64,000 nucleotides of DNA, taken from positions 56,879 through 120,878 of the forward strand of contig DKUL01000059.1 in assembly GCA_002490665.1 (NCBI GenBank). The letters are read 5' to 3'. A model generated the notes under the pieces. It saw only the letters and a program-made list of their open reading frames with translations, did no database searches and was not told where the DNA came from. Below, piece after piece: positions 1-9,396 of the stretch. Positions within the stretch are counted from its first letter, which is position 1, and every line of letters starts with the position of its first letter. Source of the DNA: Lachnospiraceae bacterium UBA7205 (GTDB lineage Bacteria; Bacillota; Clostridia; Lachnospirales; Lachnospiraceae). Both the position numbers and the translations under genes were made by a program.

Positions 1-50
1 CATCAGAACAGGCGTAGACAATAAAAAGAGTTTTTAACGCTTAGATAATG

Positions 51-85
51 CAGGGTGGAAATTCAGTTAAAGAATTTCCACCCTG
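51..85 (+). terminator. Stem-loop terminator of an upstream gene
   Basis: A perfect 14-bp inverted repeat (CAGGGTGGAAATTC at 51-64 and its complement at 72-85) surrounds a 7-nt loop and is followed by TTTAA. It probably ends transcription of a gene left of the window and insulates the arabinose operon. The T-run is short, so termination may be partial. Confidence 0.65.
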
Positions 86-180
86 TTTAAGTATTTAGAG
101 TATCAAATCCACCTTTCTTTTTTTATACTTAATTTATCAAGGAAATCAGTAACATCAATAAAAGAAAGGCAGGAAAAATT

Positions 181-1518
181 ATGAAGAAGAAAATGTTAAG
201 CATACTTTTATGTCTGACAATGGCGGCAGGGGTAATGACAGGATGCGGCGGCGGAAGTAAGAACAGCGGCTCGCAGACAGCCTCAAATCAGCAGGCAGCA
301 GACGGTCAGACAGCCTCAAATGACCAAGCGTCTAATCAGGCATCATCCGACCAGCCGTCATCGTCGACCAGCGCAGAAACGGTTGTTATATGGGATTACT
401 TTGAGACGGACGCGCAGAAAAACATGATGCAGGACTTGATCAATGGATTTAATGAATCCCAGGACAAATACGAAGCAACTCATGTTTATGTACCGTTTGC
501 GGATTACGAGAAACAGCTGACACTGGGAATGGCGTCAGGGGAACTTCCTGATCTGGTTATCTTAGATGGGTGCGGAATGGCGTCCTTTATCGAGATGGAT
601 CTCTTTGGGGATGTATCGAGTGCAAATATCCAGTGGGATGAATACATGGAAGGACCGATGGCATCCACGATGGCAGACGGAAAACATTACGGGATTCCGT
701 TCGCGACAAACTGTACGGCACTGTTCTACAATAAAGATATTTTTGACGCAGCGGGTATGGCTTATCCGGATGAGAATACCACATGGGAAGAATTCCGCGA
801 GATGGCAAAGGCGCTCACAAAGGATGGTGTGACCGGTTTTGGAAATGCGGCGACAGGTACAGACGAGGGTACATTCCAGTGCCTGCAATGGCTGTACACC
901 GCAGGTGGCGATTATCAGAATATCGGCGCAGGGATTGATGCCTATAAGCTGATGCAGGAGATGGTGGCGGAAGGTTCATGGTCTAAGGATTGCGTGAACT
1001 GGACACAGTCGGATGCGAACAACAATTTTGTTGCCAGGAACCTTGCCATGCAGCAGAACGGTCCGTGGCAGATACCCGGAATTGAGAAGGATGCTCCGAA
1101 CCTGAACTATGGTGTGACAGTTCTGCCCAAGAAGGATGCTTCTTCCGGTCAGGCGACATCCATTCTTGGCGGCGAGAATATGGGTGCGGTGAAGCAGGAT
1201 AATATGGATGGGGCAATTGCATTTTTGGAGTATTACAATAGGACAGATGTCATGGTGGAATGCATGAAACAGTATGGTTCATTCCCACCAAAGACTGAGG
1301 CGGCACAGGATTCTTACTGGACAGATGACCCAATTCAGAAAGCATTTATTACACAGCTTGACACATCCATCCCGAGAGGACCAAGCGCATCATGGCCGGC
1401 ATATTCAGACGCAATCCAGACAGGCTTTCAGGAGGTCATGATTTCTGCAAAGACTCCTGAGAAAGCGGCAGAAGATACACAGGCTGCAGTCGATAAGGTA
1501 AAGGCTGCGGAAAAATAA
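181..1518 (+). CDS. Sugar ABC transporter substrate-binding lipoprotein
   Basis: The 445-residue product is a family 1 (MalE/UgpB-like) extracellular solute-binding protein. A lipoprotein signal peptide ends in a lipobox with Cys22 (VMTGC), followed by a Ser/Gln/Ala-rich linker to about residue 65. The mature domain carries typical motifs such as YGIPFATNCTALFYNKD and a C-terminal PAYSDAIQTGFQ segment. It should capture an oligosaccharide at the cell surface and pass it to the two permeases downstream. The neighbouring GH127 enzyme and L-arabinose isomerase make arabino-oligosaccharide the likely ligand (inference). No ATPase gene lies in the operon, so a shared MsmK-type ATPase elsewhere is expected. 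Confidence 0.92.
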   Translation: MKKKMLSILLCLTMAAGVMTGCGGGSKNSGSQTASNQQAADGQTASNDQASNQASSDQPSSSTSAETVVIWDYFETDAQKNMMQDLINGFNESQDKYEATHVYVPFADYEKQLTLGMASGELPDLVILDGCGMASFIEMDLFGDVSSANIQWDEYMEGPMASTMADGKHYGIPFATNCTALFYNKDIFDAAGMAYPDENTTWEEFREMAKALTKDGVTGFGNAATGTDEGTFQCLQWLYTAGGDYQNIGAGIDAYKLMQEMVAEGSWSKDCVNWTQSDANNNFVARNLAMQQNGPWQIPGIEKDAPNLNYGVTVLPKKDASSGQATSILGGENMGAVKQDNMDGAIAFLEYYNRTDVMVECMKQYGSFPPKTEAAQDSYWTDDPIQKAFITQLDTSIPRGPSASWPAYSDAIQTGFQEVMISAKTPEKAAEDTQAAVDKVKAAEK

Positions 1519-1540
1519 AAAGGATACTTATACTGTAATC

Positions 1541-1567
1541 AAGGGACAGGTCAACCCTGTCCCTTTT
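1541..1567 (+). terminator. Intercistronic hairpin between binding protein and permeases
   Basis: A 10-bp stem (AAGGGACAGG at 1541-1550 pairing with CCTGTCCCTT at 1556-1565) closes a 5-nt loop and is followed by only four T residues. It sits between the binding-protein and permease genes, where such hairpins commonly stabilise the upstream message and lower expression of the downstream genes. It could also be a partial terminator. Confidence 0.7.
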
Positions 1568-1605
1568 CATAAAATAATTTAAAGATAGAGAAAGGATGGC
1601 GTGAA

Positions 1606-2511
1606 ATGAATAAAAAGAACCATTTAAGCGTAAAAACAGGTTTTCTATTTGCGCTCCCCGCAGTCGTCTATATGCTGGTCTTTGTCGGTTATCCGATGAT
1701 TCAAAACTTTATATTGAGTGTTAAAAACGTGGATGTATATACATTTGCAGATGCATCCAAACAGGAATTTGTCGGTCTCAAAAATTATTTGGAACTGTTC
1801 GATGGAGAGGATTCCATTCTGCTGACAGCAATCTCCAACACATTAATCTTTACGGTGATGTCAATCTTCTTTCAGTTTTTTATCGGTTTCGGGCTGGCGC
1901 TTCTTTTCAACAAGAAGTTCAAGGGCAGTTCCTTTTTCAGGGGTGTTACCATGATATCATGGCTGCTCCCTGTGACGGTTGCCGGTCTGCTGTTTAAGTT
2001 TATGTTTGCAAGCAAGGGCGGCATTATCAACCAGCTCTTCATGTCCCTGCATTTGATTGATGCACCGCTGGAATGGCTGCTGGAGCCAAAACTTGCAATG
2101 ATAGCGATTGTGGTGGCAAATATATGGATTGGAATTCCCTTTAATATGATGCTGCTGATTACAGGTCTCACTACCATACCAGAGGAAATCTATGAAAGTT
2201 CCAAGCTGGACGGCGCAAGTAAATTGCAGACGCTGTTCCTGATTACGATTCCTATGATTAAACCGGCAATCATGTCGGTGCTGACACTGGGATTCGTCTA
2301 CACGTTCAAGGTGTTTGATCTGGTGTGGGTTATGACAAAGGGCGGACCAATCAATGCGACAGAGCTGGTGTCCACCTACGCATATAAGCTGTCCTTTGAC
2401 CAGTTCCAGTTCAGCAAGGGTTCAGCGGCGGCAAACATATTGTTCCTGATTCTGTTTGTGGTAGGTATCTTTTACATTAAACTGATCAATGACGAGGAAG
2501 AGGTGATGTGA
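1606..2511 (+). CDS. Sugar ABC transporter permease (MalF/UgpA type)
   Basis: This 301-residue polytopic membrane protein belongs to the binding-protein-dependent permeases of carbohydrate uptake 1 transporters. About six membrane segments are visible, starting with one at residues 12-32. The EAA loop that contacts the ATPase is visible around residues 195-215 (EEIYESSKLDGASKLQTLFLITIP). A GGATGG ribosome site precedes the ATG. The next permease begins one base after its stop codon, so the two are translationally coupled and should form the heterodimeric channel. Confidence 0.93.
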   Translation: MNKKNHLSVKTGFLFALPAVVYMLVFVGYPMIQNFILSVKNVDVYTFADASKQEFVGLKNYLELFDGEDSILLTAISNTLIFTVMSIFFQFFIGFGLALLFNKKFKGSSFFRGVTMISWLLPVTVAGLLFKFMFASKGGIINQLFMSLHLIDAPLEWLLEPKLAMIAIVVANIWIGIPFNMMLLITGLTTIPEEIYESSKLDGASKLQTLFLITIPMIKPAIMSVLTLGFVYTFKVFDLVWVMTKGGPINATELVSTYAYKLSFDQFQFSKGSAAANILFLILFVVGIFYIKLINDEEEVM

Positions 2512-2512
2512 T

Positions 2513-3343
2513 ATGAAGAATGAAAAAGGCAATTGGAAATATTTTATCATTGGCGCGATTGTATTTGTAATCTTTATTTTCCCACTATACTGGATGGTTG
2601 TCACGGCGCTCAAGACGCAGGTTGAGATATTCCAGATTCCGACACCGCTGTGGCCGAAAGACCTGACCTTTGAAGCCTTTGCAGACCAGATGTCCTCTTC
2701 CAGCGATACCTTTCAGGGATTTAAGAATAGTCTGATTATCGGATGCGGTGCTACGATTATTTCTACGATACTGTCCATTCCGGCAGCATATGGACTGGCA
2801 AGATTTAAGTTCAAGGGAAGGAAGCTGTTGATTCTATTTTTCTTAATGACGCAAATGCTTCCGTCCACTCTGATTCTTACTTCGCTGTACATCATGTTTT
2901 CGCGCATGGGGCTTTTGAATTCCTATCTGGCACCGATCCTTGCGGATGCGACACTCGGAATACCGTTTAGTATTATTATACTGAGGACATATTTCCTGTC
3001 CATTCCGAAGGAGCTGGACGAAGCAGCGAAGATCGACGGCTGTAACAGCATCACTTCGTTTACCAAAATCATGCTCCCAATTGCAAAACCGGGTGTTGTT
3101 GTGGCAGCGGTGTTTTCTTTTGTGTATGCATGGGGAGATTTGATTTACGGAATTACCTTTATTACAGATCCAACGAAACGCCCGATTACATCCAGCATTT
3201 ATAATTACGTGCAGCAGTACCAGACGTTGTGGAACGCAACGATGGCATTTGGTATCATTGCCATCATGCCGGTCGTATTAATCTTTATATTTATGCAGAA
3301 ATATATCGTCAGCGGTTTGACAAACGGCGCTGTCAAAGCATAG
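2513..3343 (+). CDS. Sugar ABC transporter permease (MalG type)
   Basis: This 276-residue inner-membrane permease is the second subunit of the importer. It has the MalG-like N-terminal segment, about six membrane helices and the EAA loop at about residues 162-180 (KELDEAAKIDGCNSITSF). The gene starts one base after the stop of the first permease and ends 12 bases before the GH127 gene, which has its own strong GGAGG site. The permease pair and binding protein together form the CUT1 importer, minus its ATPase. Confidence 0.93.
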   Translation: MKNEKGNWKYFIIGAIVFVIFIFPLYWMVVTALKTQVEIFQIPTPLWPKDLTFEAFADQMSSSSDTFQGFKNSLIIGCGATIISTILSIPAAYGLARFKFKGRKLLILFFLMTQMLPSTLILTSLYIMFSRMGLLNSYLAPILADATLGIPFSIIILRTYFLSIPKELDEAAKIDGCNSITSFTKIMLPIAKPGVVVAAVFSFVYAWGDLIYGITFITDPTKRPITSSIYNYVQQYQTLWNATMAFGIIAIMPVVLIFIFMQKYIVSGLTNGAVKA

Positions 3344-3355
3344 GAGGTAATCGGA

Positions 3356-5296
3356 ATGGAACAACAGAAACTGCATTCAATTGACTTAAAAAAAATAAGG
3401 ATAAAGGATTCATTTTGGTCAAAGCATGTAAATCTGGTCAAAGATGAGATTATCCCTTACCAGTGGGATGCCATGAATGACCGTATTCCGGGCGCAGAGC
3501 CGTCACACTGCCTTGATAATTTTGCGATTGCGGCAGGAAGGCAGACAGGAGAACATTACGGGGCAGTATTTCAGGATACGGATATCGCAAAATGGCTGGA
3601 GGCTGTCGGATTTTCCCTGGCGGCAAATGCAGACAGTAAACTGGAGGAAACGGCTGATGAGGTGATTGACCTGATTGCAGAGGCACAGCAGGACGACGGT
3701 TATCTGGATACCTATTTCATCATCAAGGAGCCGAACCGCAAGTGGAAAAACCTTTGCGAAGGACATGAGCTTTATACGGCGGGGCACATGATGGAAGCCG
3801 CCGTAGCTTATTATCAGGGAACGGGAAAGGAGAAATTCCTGAACGTGGTTAAAAAACTTGCTGACCTGCTCTGTGAGACATTTGGGGAAGAAGAGGGAAA
3901 AATCCATGCATACCCCGGGCATCAGGAGGTAGAAGTCGGACTGATTAAGCTCTATTATGTGACGGGGGAGCGCAGGTATCTGGACCTTGCAAAATACTTT
4001 ATTGATGCGCGGGGCGTGGGCGAGAATTATTTCCTGCGGGAAAGAAAAGAACCCGGTTATCGGAATATCTTTCCGGAGCTTGTCGATTACCAGCCCACTT
4101 ATTCGCAGTCAGACCGCCCCGTGCGGGAACAGAATGCTGCCGAAGGGCACGCAGTCAGGGCGGCATACATGTATTCAGCCATGGCGGAGCTTGCCTATGA
4201 ATATCAGGATCAGGAGCTGATGGACGCGTGCGTCAGGCTCTGGAATAATATTGTGGGAAAGCAGATGTATATCACCGGCGGCATTGGTGCGTCCGGCATT
4301 CTTGAGCGGTTTACCACGGACTATGACCTGCCCAACGACTGCAATTATTCTGAGTCCTGTGCGTCGATTGGGCTTGCCATGTTTGGTATTCGTATGGCAA
4401 ATATCACAAGGGATGCCGCCTATATTGATACGGTGGAGAGGGCGCTTTACAACACGGTGCTTGCCGGTATCGCGCTGGACGGAAAGAGTTTCTTTTACGT
4501 GAATCCCCTTGAAGTATGGCCGGACAACTGCATGGAGCGTACTTCTAAGGAGCATGTGAAGCCAGTCCGGCAGAAATGGTTTGGCGTCGCGTGCTGCCCT
4601 CCCAATATTGCAAGGACGCTGGCGTCAATGGGACAGTATATCTATTCGGCAGGGGAAGCGGAGCTGTATGTCAATTTGTTTATTTCGAATGAGGCAGAGA
4701 TTGATTTAGGCAGTGTGTCCGTACAGGCAGAAATTAATACAAAGTTTCCGTTTGAAAATGAGGTGGAAATTACAGTGAACCATGTTCCGCTTGACGGGAT
4801 GACACTCGCGGTCAGAATCCCGCAGTATGCCCGCAATTATCAGGTGATGACGGACGGTAAGGCGGCAGCGTACTGTGTAGAGAAAGGGTATGCGCTGCTT
4901 ACACTGGACAAAGACATCAGGATTACCGTCTCCTTTGAGGCGCCGGCAGAGTATGTCCGTGCAAATCCGAATGTGCGCGCGGACTGCGGAAAGGCGGCAG
5001 TCGTCAGGGGACCTCTCGTGTACTGTCTCGAGGAGATTGACAATGGAAAGAATTTGTCGGAGCTGTATGTAGATACGTCCAGAGAAATAGAAGAAACAGA
5101 TTCGGAACTTTTCGGCGGTATTAAAAAGCTGACACTGAAAGGAAAACGCATTGGAGAAGCGGACTGGAATGAGGGTGAACTCTACGGCAGGCATCCGCTG
5201 ACACTGACAGATGTCACATTGCAGGCAATCCCTTATGCGTATTGGAATAACCGGGGCATGGGAGAGATGACGGTGTGGGTGAGAGAACTGGTGTAG
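3356..5296 (+). CDS. Glycoside hydrolase family 127 beta-L-arabinofuranosidase
   Basis: The 646-residue protein is a DUF1680/GH127 enzyme of HypBA1 type, which releases L-arabinose from beta-L-arabinofuranosides such as those on plant hydroxyproline-rich glycoproteins. The zinc-cysteine active site is recognisable: Glu333 and Cys335 in SESCASIG, and Cys413-Cys414 in VACCPPN, equivalent to Glu338, Cys340 and Cys417 (nucleophile)/Cys418 of the Bifidobacterium enzyme. There is no signal peptide, so hydrolysis should be cytoplasmic, after import by the preceding transporter. It lies directly upstream of araA, so the freed arabinose enters catabolism at once. Family is certain; exact linkage specificity is inferred. 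Confidence 0.93.
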   Translation: MEQQKLHSIDLKKIRIKDSFWSKHVNLVKDEIIPYQWDAMNDRIPGAEPSHCLDNFAIAAGRQTGEHYGAVFQDTDIAKWLEAVGFSLAANADSKLEETADEVIDLIAEAQQDDGYLDTYFIIKEPNRKWKNLCEGHELYTAGHMMEAAVAYYQGTGKEKFLNVVKKLADLLCETFGEEEGKIHAYPGHQEVEVGLIKLYYVTGERRYLDLAKYFIDARGVGENYFLRERKEPGYRNIFPELVDYQPTYSQSDRPVREQNAAEGHAVRAAYMYSAMAELAYEYQDQELMDACVRLWNNIVGKQMYITGGIGASGILERFTTDYDLPNDCNYSESCASIGLAMFGIRMANITRDAAYIDTVERALYNTVLAGIALDGKSFFYVNPLEVWPDNCMERTSKEHVKPVRQKWFGVACCPPNIARTLASMGQYIYSAGEAELYVNLFISNEAEIDLGSVSVQAEINTKFPFENEVEITVNHVPLDGMTLAVRIPQYARNYQVMTDGKAAAYCVEKGYALLTLDKDIRITVSFEAPAEYVRANPNVRADCGKAAVVRGPLVYCLEEIDNGKNLSELYVDTSREIEETDSELFGGIKKLTLKGKRIGEADWNEGELYGRHPLTLTDVTLQAIPYAYWNNRGMGEMTVWVRELV

Positions 5297-5344
5297 GATT
5301 CAACAAGGTGAATAACACAAAAATGTATATCAGGAGGACAAATC

Positions 5345-6841
5345 ATGTTGGAAATAAAGAATTACAAATTTTGGTTTTGTACAGGTTCACAGGACCTGTA
5401 TGGAGAGGAATGCTTAAAAAATGTGGCGGAGCATTCAAAAAAGATCGTGGATGTGTTAAATACATTCGGGAAACTGCCTTTTGAAGTCGTGTGGAAGCCG
5501 ACGTTGATTGATCAGGCGTCAATCAGGCGGACTTTTAACGAGGCAAACAATGATGGGGAATGTGCAGGCATTATCACGTGGATGCATACTTTTTCACCTG
5601 CAAAGATGTGGATTATCGGCCTTCAGGAGTATCACAAGCCATTGTGCCATCTGCACACGCAGTTTAACATGGAAATTCCGTATGATACCATTGACATGGA
5701 TTTCATGAATGAAAACCAGTCTGCCCATGGTGACAGGGAATACGGTCATATTGTCAGCCGTATGGGGATAGAGCGCAAAATTATCGTAGGTCATTTCACC
5801 AATGAGGGCGTACAGGAAAAACTGGCGGACTGGATGCGCACGGCAGTCGGCATCATGGAATCTTCCCATATCCGTGTTGTCCGTATTGCGGACAACATGA
5901 GAAACGTAGCCGTGACAGAAGGCGATAAAGTGGAGGCACAGATAAAGTTCGGCTGGGAAATTGATGCGTATCCGGTCAATGAAATCGTAGAATATGTGGA
6001 TGCTGTCTCCCAGGCGGACAGGGATGCGCTCGTGGAAGAATACTACGGCAAATATGAAATCCTTCTGGAAGGCAGGGATGAAAAAGAGTTTCGGGAGCAT
6101 GTTGCCGTACAGGCGGGGATTGAGCTTGGTTTTGAAAAGTTTTTGACAGAGAAGAATTATCAGGCAGTTGTGACGCATTTTGGTGATTTGGGAGGCTTAA
6201 AACAGCTTCCGGGGCTTGCAATACAGAGGCTGATGGAAAAAGGATATGGATTTGGCGCGGAAGGGGACTGGAAGACTGCGGCAATGGTGCGCCTTATGAA
6301 ACTGATGTCGGCAAATACACCGAACGCAAAAGGAACTTCTTTCATGGAGGACTACACATATAACCTTGTTCCGGGCAAAGAGGGCATTTTGCAGGCGCAT
6401 ATGCTTGAGGTATGCCCGACAATTTCGGACGGCTCGGTTGCCATCAAGTGCCAGCCGCTCTCCATGGGCGACAGGGAAGATCCGGCTCGTTTGGTATTTA
6501 CAAGCAAGACCGGCCCGGCAGTGGCAACTTCCCTGATTGATCTCGGAACCCGTTTCCGTCTGATTATCAATGCGGTTGACTGCAAAAAGTGCGAGAAACC
6601 CATGCCAAAACTTCCTGTAGCGACAGCATTCTGGACGCCACAGCCTTCTTTGGAGGTTGGCGCACAGGCATGGCTTCTTGCGGGCGGCGCACACCATACG
6701 GCATTTTCCTATGACCTGACCGTGGAACAGTTGGAGGACTGGGCAGCGGCAATGGGAATTGAGAGCGTTGTCATAGATAACAATACGACAATCCGTGATT
6801 TTAAGAATGTACTTAGATGGAATTCCTTTGCATATCGTTAA
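5345..6841 (+). CDS. araA: L-arabinose isomerase
   Basis: This 498-residue cytoplasmic enzyme converts L-arabinose to L-ribulose using a divalent metal. Length and motifs match AraA throughout: the N-terminal YKFWFCTGSQDLYG, the catalytic-glutamate regions SFMEDYTYNLVPG and HMLEVCPTISDG, and the C-terminal GGAHHTAFS that carries a metal-binding His. An AGGAGG site precedes the ATG. It follows the GH127 gene by 48 bases and precedes the FGGY kinase, giving a hydrolyse, isomerise, phosphorylate order. AraD, the next enzyme needed, is not found in the window. Confidence 0.97.
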   Translation: MLEIKNYKFWFCTGSQDLYGEECLKNVAEHSKKIVDVLNTFGKLPFEVVWKPTLIDQASIRRTFNEANNDGECAGIITWMHTFSPAKMWIIGLQEYHKPLCHLHTQFNMEIPYDTIDMDFMNENQSAHGDREYGHIVSRMGIERKIIVGHFTNEGVQEKLADWMRTAVGIMESSHIRVVRIADNMRNVAVTEGDKVEAQIKFGWEIDAYPVNEIVEYVDAVSQADRDALVEEYYGKYEILLEGRDEKEFREHVAVQAGIELGFEKFLTEKNYQAVVTHFGDLGGLKQLPGLAIQRLMEKGYGFGAEGDWKTAAMVRLMKLMSANTPNAKGTSFMEDYTYNLVPGKEGILQAHMLEVCPTISDGSVAIKCQPLSMGDREDPARLVFTSKTGPAVATSLIDLGTRFRLIINAVDCKKCEKPMPKLPVATAFWTPQPSLEVGAQAWLLAGGAHHTAFSYDLTVEQLEDWAAAMGIESVVIDNNTTIRDFKNVLRWNSFAYR

Positions 6842-6883
6842 AACATTCAATGGAAAACCGACTGGGCAGGAATGGAGGAAGAA

Positions 6884-8518
6884 ATGGAAGGCAGCGGAGA
6901 AATTAAGAGAGCCATAACAGAGGGAAAGACTGCGCTTGGGATTGAGTTTGGTTCGACAAGGATTAAGGCAGTTCTTGTGACGCAAGATCATGTTCCCATA
7001 GCTTCCGGCAGCCATGAGTGGGAAAACCAGCTTGAGGGAAATATCTGGACATACAGCCTTGATGATATATGGAAGGGCTTGCAGGATGCTTATGCGCAGA
7101 TGGCAGGGGATGTAAAAAAACAGTATGGAGAAACGCTGACTACGACGGGCGCAATTGGTTTCAGCGGTATGATGCACGGTTATATGGCATTTGACAAAAA
7201 CGGTGAATTGCTGGTTTCTTTCCGCACATGGCGCAATACGATTACGGAAATGGCGGCGCAGAAGCTGACAGAAGAATTTCACTATAATATTCCCCAGAGG
7301 TGGAGTATTGCCCATTTGTATCAGGCGATTTTAAACGGTGAGGAGCATGTAAAGGATATTGCCTTTCTGACGACGCTGGCAGGCTACATTCACTGGAAGT
7401 TGACCGGAGAAAAAGTGCTCGGCGTGGGAGAGGCTTCCGGTATGTTTCCGATTGATGTGCAGACGAAAGACTTTGATAAGAATATGATAGGGCGTTTTGA
7501 CAAAATGACGGCAGACAGAAATTTTCCATGGACGCTTTCCCAAATTCTTCCAAAAGTTCTGGTGGCAGGGGAGCACGCAGGAAACCTGACGGAAGAGGGG
7601 AGCAGACTGCTGGATGTGAGCGGCAATCTGAAGGCGGGGATTCCGCTCTGTCCGCCGGAAGGCGACGCAGGAACGGGAATGGCGGCGACCAACAGCATTG
7701 CAAAGCGCACTGGGAATGTATCCGCAGGAACCAGTATTTTTGCAATGATTGTTTTGGAAAAAGAGCTGACGAAAGTATATCCTGAAATTGACCTTGTCAC
7801 GACACCCGATGGGAATCTGGTAGGAATGGTACACTGCAATAACTGCACTTCCGATCTGAATGCGTGGGTAAATCTTTTTAAGGAATTTGCAGAGAGCCTT
7901 GGCATGAAAGTGGATAGAAATGCGTTATTCGGAACATTATACAAAAAAGCGCTGGAAGGCGATGCTGCGTGCGGAGGCCTGCTTGCCTATAATTACGTTT
8001 CAGGGGAACCCGTTACCGGATTTGCGGAAGGAAGGCCGCTCTTTGTGCGGACGCCGGAGAGCAGTTTTAATCTTGCAAATTTTATGCGTGTCAATCTGTT
8101 TACCGCGCTTGCGTCCTTAAAAGTGGGACTTGATATCATGCTGAAAGAAGAGGGTGTCCGGGTAGACAGGATTTTTGGCCACGGCGGACTTTTCAAGACA
8201 AAAGAAGTGGGGCAGAGGATTATGGCGGCAGCGATGAATGCGCCGGTTTCCGTGATGGAGACTGCGGGAGAAGGCGGCGCGTGGGGAATTGCTCTGCTGG
8301 CATCTTATATGCTTCATAAAGAAAAGGGGGAGTCGCTGGACGCTTACCTGCAAAACAAAGTGTTTGCCGGGCAGACAGGGGAAGAAATGCAGCCGTCGCA
8401 GGCGGACGTGGACGGTTTTGATATCTTTATCGAGCGTTATAAAAAAGGATTTTCCATTGAACGTGCAGCGGTCGAGCATCTAAGAAACGAGTACTGGAAC
8501 TGCAATATTGACTTGTAG
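6884..8518 (+). CDS. FGGY-family sugar kinase, probable L-ribulokinase
   Basis: The 544-residue protein has the two-domain FGGY fold: an N-terminal ATPase motif (LGIEFGSTRIKAVLV), the substrate-side segment IGFSGMMHGYMAF, and a C-terminal ADP-binding part with GHGGLFKTKEVGQRI. It resembles xylulokinase-like kinases that replace classical AraB in clostridia, where such a protein (AraK of C. acetobutylicum) phosphorylates L-ribulose. Its place directly after araA supports L-ribulose as substrate (inference). The ATG at 6884 has GGAGG at 6874-6878, so it is preferred over the in-frame ATG at 6872. Confidence 0.88.
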   Translation: MEGSGEIKRAITEGKTALGIEFGSTRIKAVLVTQDHVPIASGSHEWENQLEGNIWTYSLDDIWKGLQDAYAQMAGDVKKQYGETLTTTGAIGFSGMMHGYMAFDKNGELLVSFRTWRNTITEMAAQKLTEEFHYNIPQRWSIAHLYQAILNGEEHVKDIAFLTTLAGYIHWKLTGEKVLGVGEASGMFPIDVQTKDFDKNMIGRFDKMTADRNFPWTLSQILPKVLVAGEHAGNLTEEGSRLLDVSGNLKAGIPLCPPEGDAGTGMAATNSIAKRTGNVSAGTSIFAMIVLEKELTKVYPEIDLVTTPDGNLVGMVHCNNCTSDLNAWVNLFKEFAESLGMKVDRNALFGTLYKKALEGDAACGGLLAYNYVSGEPVTGFAEGRPLFVRTPESSFNLANFMRVNLFTALASLKVGLDIMLKEEGVRVDRIFGHGGLFKTKEVGQRIMAAAMNAPVSVMETAGEGGAWGIALLASYMLHKEKGESLDAYLQNKVFAGQTGEEMQPSQADVDGFDIFIERYKKGFSIERAAVEHLRNEYWNCNIDL

Positions 8519-8559
8519 GTATGAAGCAACGTATAAAACGCTTCGGGATGGAGGAAAAA

Positions 8560-9396
8560 ATGAATAACTTAGAACTTGCAAAGGCAGCAAATGAAGTCCG
8601 CAAAGGAATTGTGACCAGCGTGCACAGCGCAAAAGCAGGGCATCCGGGCGGTTCACTTTCCGCAGCAGATATTTTCACGTTTCTGTATTTTGAGGAAATG
8701 AATATAGATCCGAAAAATCCGAAGAAAGAAGACAGGGACCGTTTTGTGCTGTCCAAAGGACATACGGCACCGGGACTTTATGCTGCTTTGGCAAACAGGG
8801 GATTTTTTCCTGTAGAGGATTTAAAGACACTCCGTAAATTAGGCTCTTATCTTCAGGGGCATCCTGATATGAAACACATTCCGGGTGTGGATATGTCCAG
8901 CGGTTCCCTGGGACAAGGGATTTCCGCAGCAGTGGGCATGGCGCTTGGCGCTAAAATGGACCGCAAAGCTTTTAGGGTATATACACTTCTGGGAGATGGC
9001 GAGCTTGAAGAAGGACAGGTCTGGGAGGCATCAATGTTTGCCGGACATAGAAAACTGGATAATCTCTGCGTGATTATAGATAATAATGGCTTGCAGATTG
9101 ACGGTAAAGTTGAGGATGTGTGTTCCCCGTATCCGATTGACAAGAAATTTGAGGCATTCAACTTTCATGTAATCAATGTGGATGCGCATGATTTTGAGGC
9201 TTTAAGGGCGGCATTCAAAGAAGCAAGGGAAATGAAAGGAATGCCGACGGCGATTATCGCACACAGCCTGAAAGGAAAAGGCGTTTCTTTCATGGAAGGA
9301 AACTGTGGCTGGCATGGCAAGGCGCCAAATGATGAAGAATACGCGATCGCAATGGCAGACCTTGAGAAAGTGGGGGCAGAATTATGTCAGAAGTAA
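8560..9396 (+). CDS. Transketolase, N-terminal (TPP-binding) subunit
   Basis: This 278-residue protein is the N-terminal half of a split transketolase. It holds the thiamine-diphosphate motif beginning GDGELEEGQVWEAS and ending VIIDNN, plus the early catalytic segment SAKAGHPGGSLS. With the C-terminal subunit it moves two-carbon units between pentose and triose/hexose phosphates, taking in the pentose phosphate formed from arabinose. The start at 8560 is chosen because GGAGG lies at 8550-8554; an upstream in-frame ATG at 8521 has no such site. Its 3' end overlaps the next subunit by 13 bases. Confidence 0.95.
   Translation: MNNLELAKAANEVRKGIVTSVHSAKAGHPGGSLSAADIFTFLYFEEMNIDPKNPKKEDRDRFVLSKGHTAPGLYAALANRGFFPVEDLKTLRKLGSYLQGHPDMKHIPGVDMSSGSLGQGISAAVGMALGAKMDRKAFRVYTLLGDGELEEGQVWEASMFAGHRKLDNLCVIIDNNGLQIDGKVEDVCSPYPIDKKFEAFNFHVINVDAHDFEALRAAFKEAREMKGMPTAIIAHSLKGKGVSFMEGNCGWHGKAPNDEEYAIAMADLEKVGAELCQK

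Noticed and set aside
6197..7315. Long open frame of 372 codons on the minus strand opposite araA and the kinase
   Set aside because: It is antisense to two well-supported enzyme genes, has no ribosome site or family motif, and has a Cys/Arg/His-rich composition typical of the mirror frame of a coding sequence.
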